A stretch of 64,000 bases of DNA, from the NCBI RefSeq assembly GCF_030445035.2, contig NC_092216.1, positions 14,385,405 through 14,449,404 on the forward strand. The letters run 5' to 3'. Position 1 is the first letter of the stretch. Each line of letters begins with the position of its first letter. Below the pieces are notes generated by a model. The model did not search any database. It was not told the origin of the DNA and was given only the letters and a program-made list of their open reading frames with translations. The position numbers and the translations under genes were made by a program. This DNA comes from Dasypus novemcinctus. Lineage: Eukaryota; Chordata; Mammalia; Cingulata; Dasypodidae. Shown here one piece after another: positions 11,760 to 22,980 of the stretch.

Positions 11760-13330
11760 GGCTTCCGAGGCTTTGCCTCTGGCCCCGCCCAGGACTTCTC
11801 TCTGAAAGCCTGCCGCGTCCTCTCCATGAGGAGGGCGAGGGACGCGGGCGATCACCTGGGGATCCCCCGTGAACTCGGCGGTCGCTATGAGGACCAGAAG
11901 TTGTGGGAACCTGGCCTGCTGGGGTGTGTCTTCCAGCCATGCAGCTGGATTCGCGTGCTTCATCTGTGCGGCGTGATGAGGACTCCAGATGCAGGCCGAC
12001 CCTGCGGATTAGGTGGGAGGTTAGAGAGGTGCCTTGCCTGGGTGGAGGGTTCCTGGTCTAGCCTGGGGCCTGGGCGGCCCGGGCGCCGCAGGGAGCCCAG
12101 AGACCTGGGATTGGACGGCAAGGGAGGTGCAGCGCGTTCACTGCGTCCATGTCGGCTGTCTAGGGGCTCCCTGCCGGCTGCGCCTTCTCGACGGCCCCTC
12201 GCCGCGCCGTCCAGGATCCACCTGCCCGCACGCGCGCGGCACGGGAGGTCCACGCCCCAGGCGTCAGCCAGGTGCCCAGCAGCAGCTGAGAGAGATGGCG
12301 TGAGCTCGCTGGTCCCAGCGCACGCCGGCTTGCTGCCGGTGCTGCGCGGTCTGCGGGAAGTGGAAGCGGAAGTCAGCACTTCGAATCCTCGTCTGCGGGC
12401 CTCAAGGGCGCTGGAGAAGTTGGCCTCCACAACGCCTTCCCACGACGCAGGCGGGCGGCCCCGGGCTAGCGCTCCCGCGGCAGAAAGCCCGCGGACAAGT
12501 CTGAGCCAGCGGCTCGGCGGTGTCCACACCAGCAGGCAGGGCGCGGGCAGCACGCGGCTCAGACCACCCAACACCCTCCGCAGGGTCTCCCTGTAGCTCC
12601 GCCAGGACCCCCGGCCGTACCTGGACAGGTCCCAGAGGCAGGCGCTCATGACGGCCACGTCGGGGGCGTGCTCGCCCCGTCGCAGGTGGTCCAGGACGCT
12701 CTCCGCGCACCGGGCGCACACGCGGTGAGGAAGAAGAAGCGTACCCGGTGGCGGCCAGAGCGGACCTGGCGGACCTCGCGGTAGTGGGTCCCGTGGTGCA
12801 AGCGGCCCCGCCTGCAGCCTTCCAGCCGCCTGTCCGGCTCAAAGCTCCGCTCGCCCTTGGCCTCCAGCTGCCTGAGAGAGCAGGCAGTCCTGCAGCAGGA
12901 GCACCGTTACCGGGTGCTTGTACACTGACTCTGGACCGAGTCGCCCGTTACACCCCAAACTTGTTATACAGCAGCTGCGGGACGTCGCAGGCTCGTAGGG
13001 AGGCCACGGAGGCTGAGGGCGGATGGCCTTGCGCCCAGCCTGCCTCGCAGTAGGAGGTCTGACCGCTGAGGCCAGGAAGTAAGGGCGAGGTTAGACGGCG
13101 CGGGAAGGGCGAGGCCCACTCCTAGGTCTCAGTGCCTTCCTTGTTGCAGGCTGCTCCTGGAGCGCTTGCCTCCTCTTCTGGGGAGTTGCTCTCTTGTTGC
13201 CTGGTTCTCCTGCAGAGCCACGAGTTGCTGTCCTGGAGCTTGAGGGAGGACTGTCTTTGTTAAGGGGAACGCTGACTGGGTTCCCGTCTGCTGCCAGGAT
13301 TTCCAAGCAGCGATGGGAAGTACACTGCAG
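11760..13330. other. GC/CpG-rich island
   Basis: A sharply GC- and CpG-rich segment in otherwise AT-rich DNA. It contains the PCED1-like pseudogene. Long overlapping ORFs on both strands (up to about 256 codons) are a by-product of high GC content. Whether it acts as a CpG island cannot be told from sequence. Confidence 0.7.
12240..13010 (-). pseudogene. PCED1 (FAM113)-like retropseudogene
   Basis: The parent family, PC-esterase domain proteins PCED1A/B, has a GDSL/SGNH-like fold of uncertain substrate. Read on the minus strand, the family landmarks appear in order: a QLLYNKF segment (about 12,980), HGTHYREVRQ (about 12,790), DVAVMSACLWDLSRYG (about 12,640), SYRETLRRV, LPAPCLLVW, EGVVEANF-SAL (about 12,400), a frame-shifted equivalent of the His-rich W-D-Q-x-A-H segment, then ADAWGVDLP (about 12,260). 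The spacing fits continuous cDNA with no introns, indicating a processed copy. It is dead: an in-frame stop follows the NKFGV segment and at least two frame changes occur. The longest open piece is 11,960-12,721. Which of PCED1A or PCED1B is the parent was not resolved. No poly(A) tail or target duplication was identified. Confidence 0.8.
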
Positions 13331-13479
13331 CCTCAGCGAACGCCAGCAGTTCAGATGTATTGTTTTCGTTTAATTAACTCTATAGTCACCTCCTTGTGGA
13401 TTCACGTGCGCCAGTGAGCGAATCCAAAGCCGTCGGACCCGTTACTGTCTCCCACAGGTAATATCTGGTTAAAAGAAAA

Positions 13480-14225
13480 ACTCTAGCACAATACCACAAC
13501 CACAGGACATTTTCACCACCTCAAGCCCCCCCCACCCCCACCCCCGACTTAGACATAAAAGCTGTTTTTAGAAACGTTTTCAGAAAATTTCCACTGGAAA
13601 TTCCGGGAATTCCTGCCCCATCCTCCTTACACACCCACACACAGATTCCCCTACTATTAGTAGGTTACAGTAGTGCTGTGGTACGTGGCACATACCGCAG
13701 CAAAGAGCCGTATCACCTGCTTCCCGTCCTACCCTTAACAGTGGGACATGAAAACATCTAAATTCCATAATTTTGCCCGACACAGGATTTAATAAACATG
13801 GAGTCACGCATCATCTGTAACATGGGGCATTTCATCTGGTCCCTTGGCACTGTTCTATGCAGAGTCATCCTCAGCCCCTGGAGACGCAGCACAAATGGCC
13901 ACTTTAAGCTCTGCTCACCTGCTTAACTGAATTTCCAAAGTGAGGTTGCCGGCTGTGGGACTAAGGGGTCAATATGTTAATCCCTTTCCTTGCTGATTAC
14001 TCTTCCATGACATTAGGTGCCGTGGCACTTTTAAACAGTCACCATTCAAGAATCTTGGAGTTCTTTCCAGTGTTTGGCTTTTAAAGAAGAAGTTGCTATG
14101 GTATGCCTGTGCAGATTTATGGAAACACAGGTTTTCACATCTCCAGCGTAAGCTCCAGGCTGCAATTGCTGGGTTGTATGATGTTTGCATATTAACATAT
14201 TTAACAGAAGACTGTTTTTAGAGTA
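13480..14225 (-). mobile_element. Ancient L1 3' region, antisense
   Basis: Old antisense L1 text: a C-rich run (13,527-13,546), then a sequence resembling 'taaacatggagtcacgcatc' and 'caattgctgggttgtatgat' (about 14,161), which matches the widespread ancient L1M 3' antisense theme. Strongly diverged. Confidence 0.55.
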
Positions 14226-14269
14226 GCTGCATATTTGACATGTGTGAGTGATCCTTTTCTTTTTCCCTA

Positions 14270-14680
14270 AAGTATAGATCTACGTGACCTTTCCAAGTAT
14301 AAAAACCCTGGAATCCTTCTGCATGGATACGGCCACAACTTTCCGGTTATATGGACCCTGTTTAGCTCATATCCTTTTCCAGGCATCCTTCCCTATCTAG
14401 GATGTGCACTCGTTGCCTGTATAAACCCCAGACTCCTAGTCCCTGAACAGACAAGTGGGTTCTGCTTGAATAATCCCTCAACCCCCTCTATGCTTCAAGG
14501 GATGTGAATTGGAATTTCTTGACAGTATAAGTCATGGGTGTTTTGGTCTTTCTTTTTATTTCTTTTCATTTTTTTTTTTTTTTGTAATACTGGAAATGGA
14601 TGGGCAGATACCAAGCATATAAACTCTAGTCTCTTTCTCCTTTGTACAGCACCAGAACCATTGGCCATAGGCGGGGCTGC
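14270..14680. repeat. Decayed TATAAACC minisatellite block
   Basis: Instances near 14,299 ('tataaaaaccctggaatcct'), 14,420 and 14,618 share the monomer theme of the 7.9-kb block. A T-run lies at 14,568-14,583. Confidence 0.5.
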
Positions 14681-14799
14681 AGTTCTTATTCTTTGCATGC
14701 ACACATGGCTTCTGCTGGAATTTTAAGTTTTAGCAAGTTTACACAAACAGCCCAGATATTCATGAAGAAACACACAGCCCCCACACATAGCCCATATCA

Positions 14800-15170
14800 G
14801 TAGCATGATAAGAACTGTAAGGGCCCCTTGAAATCTAAAGTTCTGGAACTGGAAAGGCCTCTGTCAGTCCCATCTGTGGGGTGAGTGATAGGAACAGCAG
14901 CCAAAGCTGATCTAGGCTTCTTTTCTAGAGTTTAAGCTTCCCCCCTTAAAAAGGGGGCCACGGCATCTTCTAGAATGTCAAATCCATAGAGGAGGTGATA
15001 TCTAATGCTTGAGGGGCAGGGAAGATCCATGAATTCTGATATCAAATCCTGTGCCTTGACAGTGCTGCTGTGATACACAACATTAAGTCTGCCATAAAAT
15101 TAGCAGGGGGGACAGAGTCGATATAGAGCCAGCAATGTCAATATAGTTATGGCGATGACAGAGATGCTCA
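14800..15170. repeat. Segmental-duplication block, proximal copy (pairs with 29.75-30.08 kb)
   Basis: The text from 14,981 ('aatccatagaggaggtgat', then 'tctaatgctt', 'ctgatatcaaatcctgtgcc' and 'gtctgccat') is co-linear with 29,940-30,070 at an offset of about 14.96 kb. This is close to the offset between the two TSPY copies, so it marks the same duplication. 15,170-15,880 has no recognised gene. Confidence 0.6.
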
Positions 15171-15874
15171 TGTGGACTCTTACCTGATCATGGGGAGGAG
15201 TTCCTGGGTGAAACAATGAATATCCATTTACAGTTATGGGCAGGGTCTCCCCTTTGTTGTTCCCATGGACTAGAGTTGCTTCTGGGAGGATATTACACTC
15301 TCAGGGAGGAAGAGCTGAAGTGTCTGCCCTTGCTGAGGGAGTTTTCCCAGGTGTGGGTCTTTCTGCAGGAGACCGTCCCATTCTTTGAATTTAATGCATT
15401 ATTAAATGACGACATAGGAAAGGACAGGACCACCAGATGCACAAGCACTGGTTGTGATAGCAACTGTGTGGTGCACCGTACAATAAGTAGGAGACTTCTA
15501 ATAGAGGGTTTCATGGCCAAGAAGTGTATTCACAGAGGGCATAGAGACCCCACATTTTCCTATGAACCACCTACTGCTGGGCTTGGCACAACACTTAAGC
15601 CTGCCTGTAGACAAGAGAGCTATTAACAGAGGTAAAATACCTGGTGTCATCACTAGGAATACCCTGGGGACAACCTTGCATCTGCATACTTGCCATTCCA
15701 CCTTCTATCCCCAATGGAGAGGCCTGAGTAAAACAAGGAATTCAGCTGAGCCCAGGCAATTATGAGCCAATCTCTTTCTTTCCTATAGATCCCCTTTCCA
15801 TTAGTTACCAAGATCAATGGCACCTTTACCACCTCCTCTCAGGAATCTACATTTCCTGCATTTTTTGAGACATA

Positions 15875-16380
15875 CCTTTTAAAAGATACTTAGATTACAT
15901 ATATGTTACATAAATGAATGAATGCAGACAATTCCCATATTTCCCAGTCGCTACCCCTCCCACACTTTCCCACATTAACAACATCCTTCATTCGCGTGGT
16001 ACTTTTCTTACAATTGATGAACACATACTGGAGGACACTATTAAGTGTGGTTTATAGTTTACATCATAGTTTAAAATCTCTGCCACACATTTTTATAAGT
16101 TATGGCAAAATGGCCTGTATCTGTCACTACAACATCATTAAGGACAATTCCAATGTCCTGAAAAGGCCATCATATTACAACTGCTTTTTTTAAAAAGATA
16201 CTTAGGTCACATAAATGGTACATAAGAAATAGGGGATTGGCATATGACCCACTCCCCACACCTGCCACGTTTTCCCACATAAACAATGTCCTTCATTAGT
16301 GTGGTACATTCATTGCAATTGATGAACATGCTTTGGAGCATTGCCACTATGCACGGATTAAAGTTTACATTGTAGACACA
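15875..16380 (-). mobile_element. Two antisense L1 3'-end fragments
   Basis: Each begins with an A/T-rich 'ttaaaagatacttaga/ggt' (15,878 and 16,191) and continues with the antisense terminal L1 3' UTR ('caattgatgaacacata', 'caattgatgaacatgc'). They are two separate 3'-terminal insertions in tandem. Confidence 0.7.
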
Positions 16381-16488
16381 TTTTAAATGCATGAACTCAT
16401 TTAATCCTCACAGCCACCTCACAAGGCAGGTATTATTATGGTTCATTTTTCAGAGATGAGAGGACTCAGTTTAAGAGAGGCAAGTTTA
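16381..16488 (+). mobile_element. MIR SINE, left part
   Basis: Carries the MIR core: 'atgcatgaactcatttaatc' followed by a tca-ag-gg-aggtattatta region and 'gagatgagaggactcag'. It is split by an L1 insertion and resumes at 17,051. Confidence 0.8.
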
Positions 16489-17050
16489 GTCCAATAATCC
16501 AGAGTGTAGGAGTTGCAAGTCTGCATCCATGTGGAATCTAACCCTCATCTTGATACAGAGGTGGCGTGGATATAACCATCCCAGGATCCACAGGATGGAG
16601 GAACAGAGTGTGGATTAGAGTGGACTTACTGATATTCTACTATGGAAATATTGAGATTAGTAAAGGAAGAAATTGTGGCATTAATGTGGAGAGAGAGGCC
16701 ATGGTAGCTGCTGAGGGTAGGGAGAGGGAAAAAGATATATGAGGGTAGGGAGAGGGAAGAAGATATATGATATATCAGGACTTGGAGTTGTCCTGGGTGG
16801 TACTGCAGGGACAGATGCTGGACATTATATGTTCTGCCATGGCCCACTGGGTGGACTGGGGGAGAGTGTAAACTATAATGTAAACCATTATCCATGTGGT
16901 GCAGCAGTGCTCCAAAATGTATTCACCAAATGCAGTGACTGTCCCATGGTGATGAAAGAGGTTGTTGATGTGGGAGGAGTGGCGTGAGGGGGTTGCGGGA
17001 ATTTTGGGGACCTCTTACACTTTTTGAATGTAACATTAAAAAAAATAAAG
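16489..17050 (+). mobile_element. 5'-truncated L1 inserted into MIR, 15-bp target duplication
   Basis: A 562-bp terminal piece of the long L1 3' UTR. It is flanked by perfect 15-bp duplications, AGAGAGGCAAGTTTA, at 16,474-16,488 and 17,051-17,065. It ends in an A-rich 'aaaaaaataaag' tail. This copy proves that the repeated 3' UTR text is genuinely the L1 3' terminus. Inside, a ~29-bp segment is tandemly duplicated near 16,710-16,770. Confidence 0.9.
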
Positions 17051-17115
17051 AGAGAGGCAAGTTTACTTGCCTAAGCCTAGAACTGAACCACCAGTAGCCT
17101 GGCCCCAGAGCATAT
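17051..17115 (+). mobile_element. MIR SINE, right part
   Basis: Resumes the MIR interrupted at 16,488 ('gcaagtttacttgcctaagc', the region equivalent to the MIR 'taacttgcccaagg'). Confidence 0.7.
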
Positions 17116-17980
17116 TCCAGCAATTATCCCATTGTTTCTAAAAGTCTGCTCTGCATAAATCACCTGCATTATACTCACCTCATTATAACAATAAAGTGCT
17201 GGGCCTCACGCCAGCTGAACTGAGTCAGTATCTCTGCAGGTGGCACTCAGCAGTATGCATTTTATCCAGGTATTTGAGATCAGACTCAGTTTTGAGAATG
17301 AACTTGCTATACTTAACACATACATGCTGACACACTATTGATGCACCTATTATCACCTATTGATGCAGCCACATAAATAAAAATGCATCATTAGCACGTA
17401 ACGTATTTTTGTTGTAAGCTGCTGACATTCTTGAAGTTGTTTGTTATGCAACAATATTTCAGAAATAACTAATTAACAAAATCTACCTGTGTTCACATTA
17501 ATCCAAATTTCAGAGACTGACTCGGTAATCTTTAAATACATTGAATTGCCCAAACTATTGTTCAGGAACACTGATCTTGACAATTTGCCCTATTTAGAAC
17601 TATGTTATTAATAGATTTGGAAAACATTTTGTTTAGAAGTGAAGTTTTAAGATTTCCTCCATCTTGTATTTTGTTCATTTTCATAAGAATATTCAAGATG
17701 AAAGAATATTAGGTGAAACATCAACAATTAAGCACATAAAGGTTTTAACAACCTGTGAGCCGCTTGTTCACTATAGCTTTTGTCTGCTCTTCCCCTTGTA
17801 AAAATGATAACCCAAAATTAATTGGCCTCTCTCTTCTCTCATCATTCCTAATCCATGAAATGGTAGGAACCACTATGCCCCAAATTATAATTCCATGGCT
17901 GCTATACCCCGTCACTCCAACATTAGAGACTCTGCTTTCCACAGATAAGCTATTTTTATGCAGCAATTTAAAAAAGACTA
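17116..17980. other. No feature seen
   Basis: AT-rich sequence without a recognised repeat or coding signal. Confidence 0.5.
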
Positions 17981-17984
17981 AAAC

Positions 17985-18313
17985 GGAATTCTTTACTTTT
18001 TGTGTTCCATGGACCCCTTGGCCAGTCAGGTGAAAATCATGGACGCCTCCTCAAAATGTAGCATCAGAGAGTTTTAAGACACTCAACAAGTGTCATGTCT
18101 AACAACTATGGTAATTTCAAAGTAAGCACAATTATTAGTGATTTTTCAACTTATGAAACACCTGTCATGTGACATGAGATGAACACTACTGTAATCTACT
18201 GCATATATTCAAAAGTGAAGGAAATGCTGAATTTCAGGTACAGGTCAGAGAAAATAAAGATAAGTTCAAGCTCATGGATGCTCTGATTAAGAACCCCTCA
18301 TTAAGAACCCCTG
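17985..18313. mobile_element. Non-autonomous hAT-type DNA transposon fossil
   Basis: It begins near 'tttgtgttccatggacccct' and ends in 'ttaagaacccctg'. This is the general pattern of the old mammalian hAT repeats (Arthur1/MER-like) whose ends carry a CAGGGGTTCTTAA-type terminal repeat. The end motif 'attaagaacccct' is duplicated (about 18,286 and 18,299). Orientation and subfamily are uncertain. Confidence 0.55.
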
Positions 18314-19229
18314 GCCTAAACTGACGAGCTGTGCTGTCATTGAGGGCACTTCTCACCTAGCATACAAACACACATGCAGAGTGACACACTTGGCAGTGTT
18401 TATTTCTCTTTTACTAGTGTCATTCCAATTTTATCCAAACTCATTCTTTGTTTTTTCACCATTTATTCCTTCCTTCCTGTCTCAGGTTTGCAAAAGAACG
18501 AAGTTGTCAATTCATCTCCTATAGCTGAAGTGGTCTTGTCCTATTTGTGTTAAGTTTGCTGCTCGATTGTCTACAGGTCAAGAGGACAGAGTTCCCTGGA
18601 AAACGCACACATGCACACACACAGACGAAGAAATATAAAAAATGGAATTTATTAAATGATGTTTAAGAGCGGGTCTTAACTCTCTAGATCACGCAATGCC
18701 TATTCCATTTACTACTTGTGATGTCTTTAAATTCTAACTCTTAAGTTCAAAATGGCCCTCACTGTCCATGTGATACGACCTGTATTTGTATGGCTGTTCA
18801 CAACAAAGAAATGGATATGAAAATCAGGAATACTCTGAAGATTAAAAAACATACCTGATGGGACACTGGAGGGAGTACTTCCCTAAGGATTTATACACTT
18901 TTAAGGGAAGGCTACTGAAGAATCTTAGGGTGAGCAAAACCAAAATGTTGGAGCTGGGGCTGGGGCTGATGCCCATGTTACTACGCTTAGGAGTGGAGAA
19001 GATTATCTCTGCATCTAAGTGTATTTGGCTGGACATGCTCTCTAGCTGGATTAAGCTTCTCCAGTGACAACTTTGTTTGGATTACACTACTCCACTGTTC
19101 CTATCTTGGAATACCTCCCTGAAGACCTGGGGTTACTCACCGTTTCTCTCTTACCCTTAATTCCTTCACTAGAGAACCGAGGGTTCCAGGCAGCTGGCAC
19201 ACAGATTTAACCCCCACTGCATCCCATTC

Positions 19230-21410
19230 TCACCTGTTTGCCTCTCTGTTCCCTCTTCTTGCCTCTTCCATCCTTGGGTAGTATTGCAGGGGATTCAGCC
19301 AGAGATCCTCACAGATGATCTGGTAGTGGAAAGAGCATGGTGGAACCAGGGTATGGACCCTATTCCCACTACCCAAGTAGCTGGGAGGCCCTCCAAGGCC
19401 ATTTCTTATGCTCCCCATGATGGCCTCACCTCAGCAATCCTATTAGATTCTGCAAAGTTGTGGTCAGAGAACAAGTTAAAAAGCTTAAAGTTGGTGCTAT
19501 GGTGGCTGCGGTTGTAGGCCTGGTGTTCAAAAGTGTGGAACCATTGGCCTGGAGTGGAGTAAAATTCCCAGTATCCTGGAAGAAGAGGAAGATGTGGGAA
19601 AAGATCCTGAACACCTCCGTGCCTGTCCCATCCAGAAACTCACCTCTTACCAGTGATGGTAATGTCGTAAATCTTAATGATTGCTTCATTTTCAAAGTAG
19701 GGGTTGCTCCGAAAGGAAAATGTGATCTTGCAGCTCTTCCTGGGATAGCTGAAGTCTTCCACCTGACAGGGAAAGGTAGAGAAAGGTGACCCCTCTCTAT
19801 GGAACAAGCCTTTTCCTGATTTGGTTCTGAATCAGTACTACTTGCCCTCAAGAGCTAGCTCATCCGAGAGGGCTGATGCTCCCAGACTTATCTCCAAATT
19901 GATGATGTAGCTGAGCATGTCCACATCTTGGTCAGTGATGATGGCTGACATTTGACGGTGGTTCAAAATCTGCACTGGGTCAAGAAGCCTTAACATGCTA
20001 GGAATGGAAGGGATAGATGCAAGCAGTGTACATCTACAGAACAATGAGAAGTGGGTAGTGCACCTCCCAGATTTCTTGGCATTGCTGGATGGTCTCCTTC
20101 AATCAAGATCCTTCATCATAGACTACCTTTCGTCTACTGTTTCCTTGGCTTTCTGTTCCCAGATAGCTATCTGCTCTTACACTTGGAAAATCTATTTCCT
20201 GAGATCCTGAGCTCTACCTTACAAATGTGTGTGGGGGTCTGTATGCTACTAATTATGCACGAAAGGCAGTCTCTGAGTTCCCGGTGAGGGTGCAAAAGTG
20301 TACATAGGACTTCATGTGCTGAATGTATCCACCTAAGTAAGCAGTATGAAGGATGACAAAACTACCAATAGAATCAATATTAACCCAAGACCTCTGTGTG
20401 TGGTTGCACCCATCCCTTTTCCTCAACAGGACCTCTTTCCTCCTGCATCACTCCCTCTCACAACTAGGACTGCCTCCTTCCCTAGCTATGACTTCCTCCC
20501 ACGACCCTCGCCCGCGGCCATTCCCCTTGGAACTGCAGTAAGGGTACGTTTTTTTGGTTTTGTTTTGTTTTGTTTTGTTGGGGAGGGCTTTTCTGAACTT
20601 TTTGCATTAAACATAAACAATATATAATAAAATGTACAGCCCTTAATATGTTAAGTTTCAGCAACTGTACAAACCCACATAATCACCACTCAAAACAGGA
20701 TTTGGTACATTATCACCGCCTTGTGTGTCTTCAGTCAAATTCCCTCCCTGCACTTAAGAAACCGCTTTCTACCACCAGAAAGGAGCTTTGCCTGCGCTTG
20801 GACTTTAGCTAAACGCAGTTGCACAAGGATACGGTTTTGACCCAGAAGCCAGGAATACCCTCGATGATGCTGCTTCTGCGCGGCAGGTGCGGCTTAAGCC
20901 TCCGCTTCAGCTTGCGCTTCAGCAGGCACAGGGCCCGGTTGGCTCGGGCTTGCAGGCTGCTCAGCTCTAACTGCAGGACCTCCAGCGCCTGCAGGGATGT
21001 CCTGGCCTCCGCGGCATCGCACCCTGGCTGGGCCCGCCCGCACTCCTCCTGCCCCTCCTCCAGGCTTTTCTGCTCCGCCTCTCGCTCCTGCTCTTGCACC
21101 TGCTCTTAGGCCACTCCCTCCACTACCGCCACTACATTCTACAGCACCACGTCCCCCCATCTCCAGATGTCCAGCTCCGCTCTCCACTCCAGCATCTCCA
21201 TTTCCCCGCAGCTCCTCCACCCAGAGCACCGCGGCCTCCTCGCAGGGCGCCTCTCCCCTCTCCCTCCCTCCAGCTGGGGCCTGTGCCTCCGCCCCTGCCC
21301 TGCAGCTCTGTGGGGACTGTTCCTACCAGAGGGCCGCTTGCCAAGCCAACGAGGTGTTCTGAGCGTGCCCGGGGAGCCAGGCCTTCGCCAGGACCCGCTT
21401 CACTCGCCCT
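19230..21410 (-). pseudogene. TSPY: TSPY pseudogene (proximal copy)
   Basis: All five exons are present on the minus strand. Exon 1 ends at 20,833 (…GFWVKT). Exon 2 is 19,892-19,969 (starts ILNHRQMSA). Exon 3 is 19,651-19,762 (contains NPYFENEAIIK). Exon 4 is 19,430-19,575 (contains NLFSDHNFAESNRIAE). Exon 5 is 19,230-19,319 ([16 protein letters not shown]…, stop at 19,230). Exons 2-5 stay open with conserved phases. Four lesions disable it: the position of the initiator ATG reads AGG (21,408-21,410); exon 1 needs frame changes between its N-terminal part and the SET/NAP-like end, with a stop near 21,132; the exon 2 donor is AT instead of GT (19,890-19,891); and the downstream AATAAA of the intact copy is not preserved near 19,045. 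Exons 2-5 look fairly young, so this may be a recent death, or a transcribed non-coding copy. Confidence 0.88.
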
Positions 21411-21560
21411 GTGGTAGCCGGGGCCGGTGCAGGGAAGGACCCGCACACGCTCTCCCCAGGCCACGCCCGCGGGTACAGCAGCGCCCCCTAGATACGCGGG
21501 TGGGCCCCGGCAGCCTGTGGCGTTGGAGACGTCCTGGGCGCATGCGCAGGGTTTGGTGAG
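21411..21560 (-). promoter_or_regulatory. TSPY-type promoter, proximal copy
   Basis: Almost the same as 36,187-36,335. It carries a consensus NRF-1 palindrome GCGCATGCGCAG at 21,538-21,549, a gacgtc element just upstream and a CTCF-like 'agcgccccctag' at 21,480-21,491. Homology to the distal copy fades beyond about 21,600. Promoter function is inferred from position and conservation. Confidence 0.6.
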
Positions 21561-21816
21561 GCCAACCTGGCCGACCTGGCGGGAAAGAGGAGCTTTCCAT
21601 GCTCCACACCACTCCTCCCAGTCCCCACCCCGCGGCCCGCGTGCCAGGGGTGCAGAGCACGTGGTCCATTACTTCCACCTTCACTTTTCTTTAAGCCTTT
21701 CAGGTTAAGCTGATAGCTGAGCATCAGTCTTCTTGTAAAGTAGTCTCTACCTAAACTGTTGCCCATGAGCAATGTTGCATTATATTAATATTTCTTACCA
21801 TAAGAAGTAACAAGAA

Positions 21817-21846
21817 TATTAATTAATTAATTAATTAATTAATTAA
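21817..21846. repeat. (AATT)n microsatellite
   Basis: About seven perfect units of ATTA/AATT. Confidence 0.95.
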
Positions 21847-21849
21847 TGG

Positions 21850-22980
21850 GCCAAGTTAAGGTATATCATCCTATCAGCCAGGTTCAAATATTTCAATGAT
21901 CAGACCCATTTAATCACCTAGGTTCATGGTTTAATGAAATGTGAGAAAAGCCAGTATGTTTTAGTTGTATAAAGCCAGTATGTTTTAGATGTATGCGTTC
22001 AATTATGATTATTTTTATATCTTATACAAATTTTGATTCATGATTCTATTCAATGTAACAAGCCAAAAGGAAAATGTGATAGAACTGTGAGTCTCTCTAG
22101 TGAACTGAGACTAAACAGAAAATTAAAAGATAGACTGACTCAGAAAAAGAGCCTTACCCATAATCCACACAACTTAATATGTAAATCCATTCCAAGGGTC
22201 TTTACTGTAATTAAACAACCAGCCAATTAATCTCACTGCAATCACAACAGGAAACACTCATAAAAAAGGCAAAGAAGAAGTGGGGGAAAAATGACTGATT
22301 GACCATACTCAAATGCCTGACAAGTACAGAAATCAACGGGAGTGACTACAGTGTTTTAGTCAAGTAGACAATGCCAATCGTGGGGAAAGATGATCATAAT
22401 GCGGGACAACATTAAGTAAAATAGTGGTTCTCAGAGGTTCTGAGGGGAGAGGGAAGTCCAAGAATAGGTGGAACATAGTGCATTTTTAGGGCATTAGAAT
22501 TGTTCTGCATGATTTTGTAATGATAGATATGGTTCATTACACATTTTGTCAAAACCTATAAAATAAAATTCTATAGTGCAAAGTGTAGACCATAATGTAA
22601 ACTATAGTCCATAATGTGAACGATAGATTATTCATCATTAGTAACAAATGTACCACATTCATGCTTTTATTTTTCATGTATACTTCACATTAGTGGGGCC
22701 ATGAGATATTTGTCCTTTTGAATCTGGCTTATTTCACTTAGCATAATATCTTCAAGATTCATCCATGTTAGCTTATGTATCCCAATTTAATTTCTTAGTA
22801 TTCCATTGCATGTATATACCAAATTTGGTTTATCCATTCATTAGCTGACGGACACTTGGGTTGCTTCCCCCTTGTGGCAGTTTTGAATAGCGCACAAACA
22901 AGACACGGACTAATTAGAATCCCTGTATTTGTGATGTAACTATTCCGTCATCTAAAACTTTTTTAAAAATAAAGTTAAAA
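21850..22980. mobile_element. Mixed L1 fragments
   Basis: 22,420-22,640 is sense L1 3' UTR ('gaccataatgtaaactatag'). 22,690-22,910 is antisense ancient L1 3' region ('gcttatttcacttagcataa', 'atccatgttagcttatgt'). 21,850-22,400 is unassigned; no gene is seen. Confidence 0.55.

Larger units (their letters stand above)
18380..21640. repeat. TSPY segmental duplication, proximal copy
   Basis: Co-linear with 33,060-36,345. The shared text includes a 3' flank ('tgtttatttct' near 18,399 and 33,104), the whole five-exon gene and about 160 bp of promoter. Divergence is high in flanks and introns and low in the promoter, where the two copies look roughly 95 percent alike by eye. Confidence 0.8.

Noticed and set aside
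11826..12596. 256-codon plus-strand ORF in the CpG-rich block
   Set aside because: It is antisense to the PCED1-like pseudogene; high GC lowers stop frequency on all frames, and the peptide has no recognisable domain.
13527..13546. C-rich run as a regulatory or telomere-like element
   Set aside because: It is the usual C-rich stretch of an ancient antisense L1 3' region.
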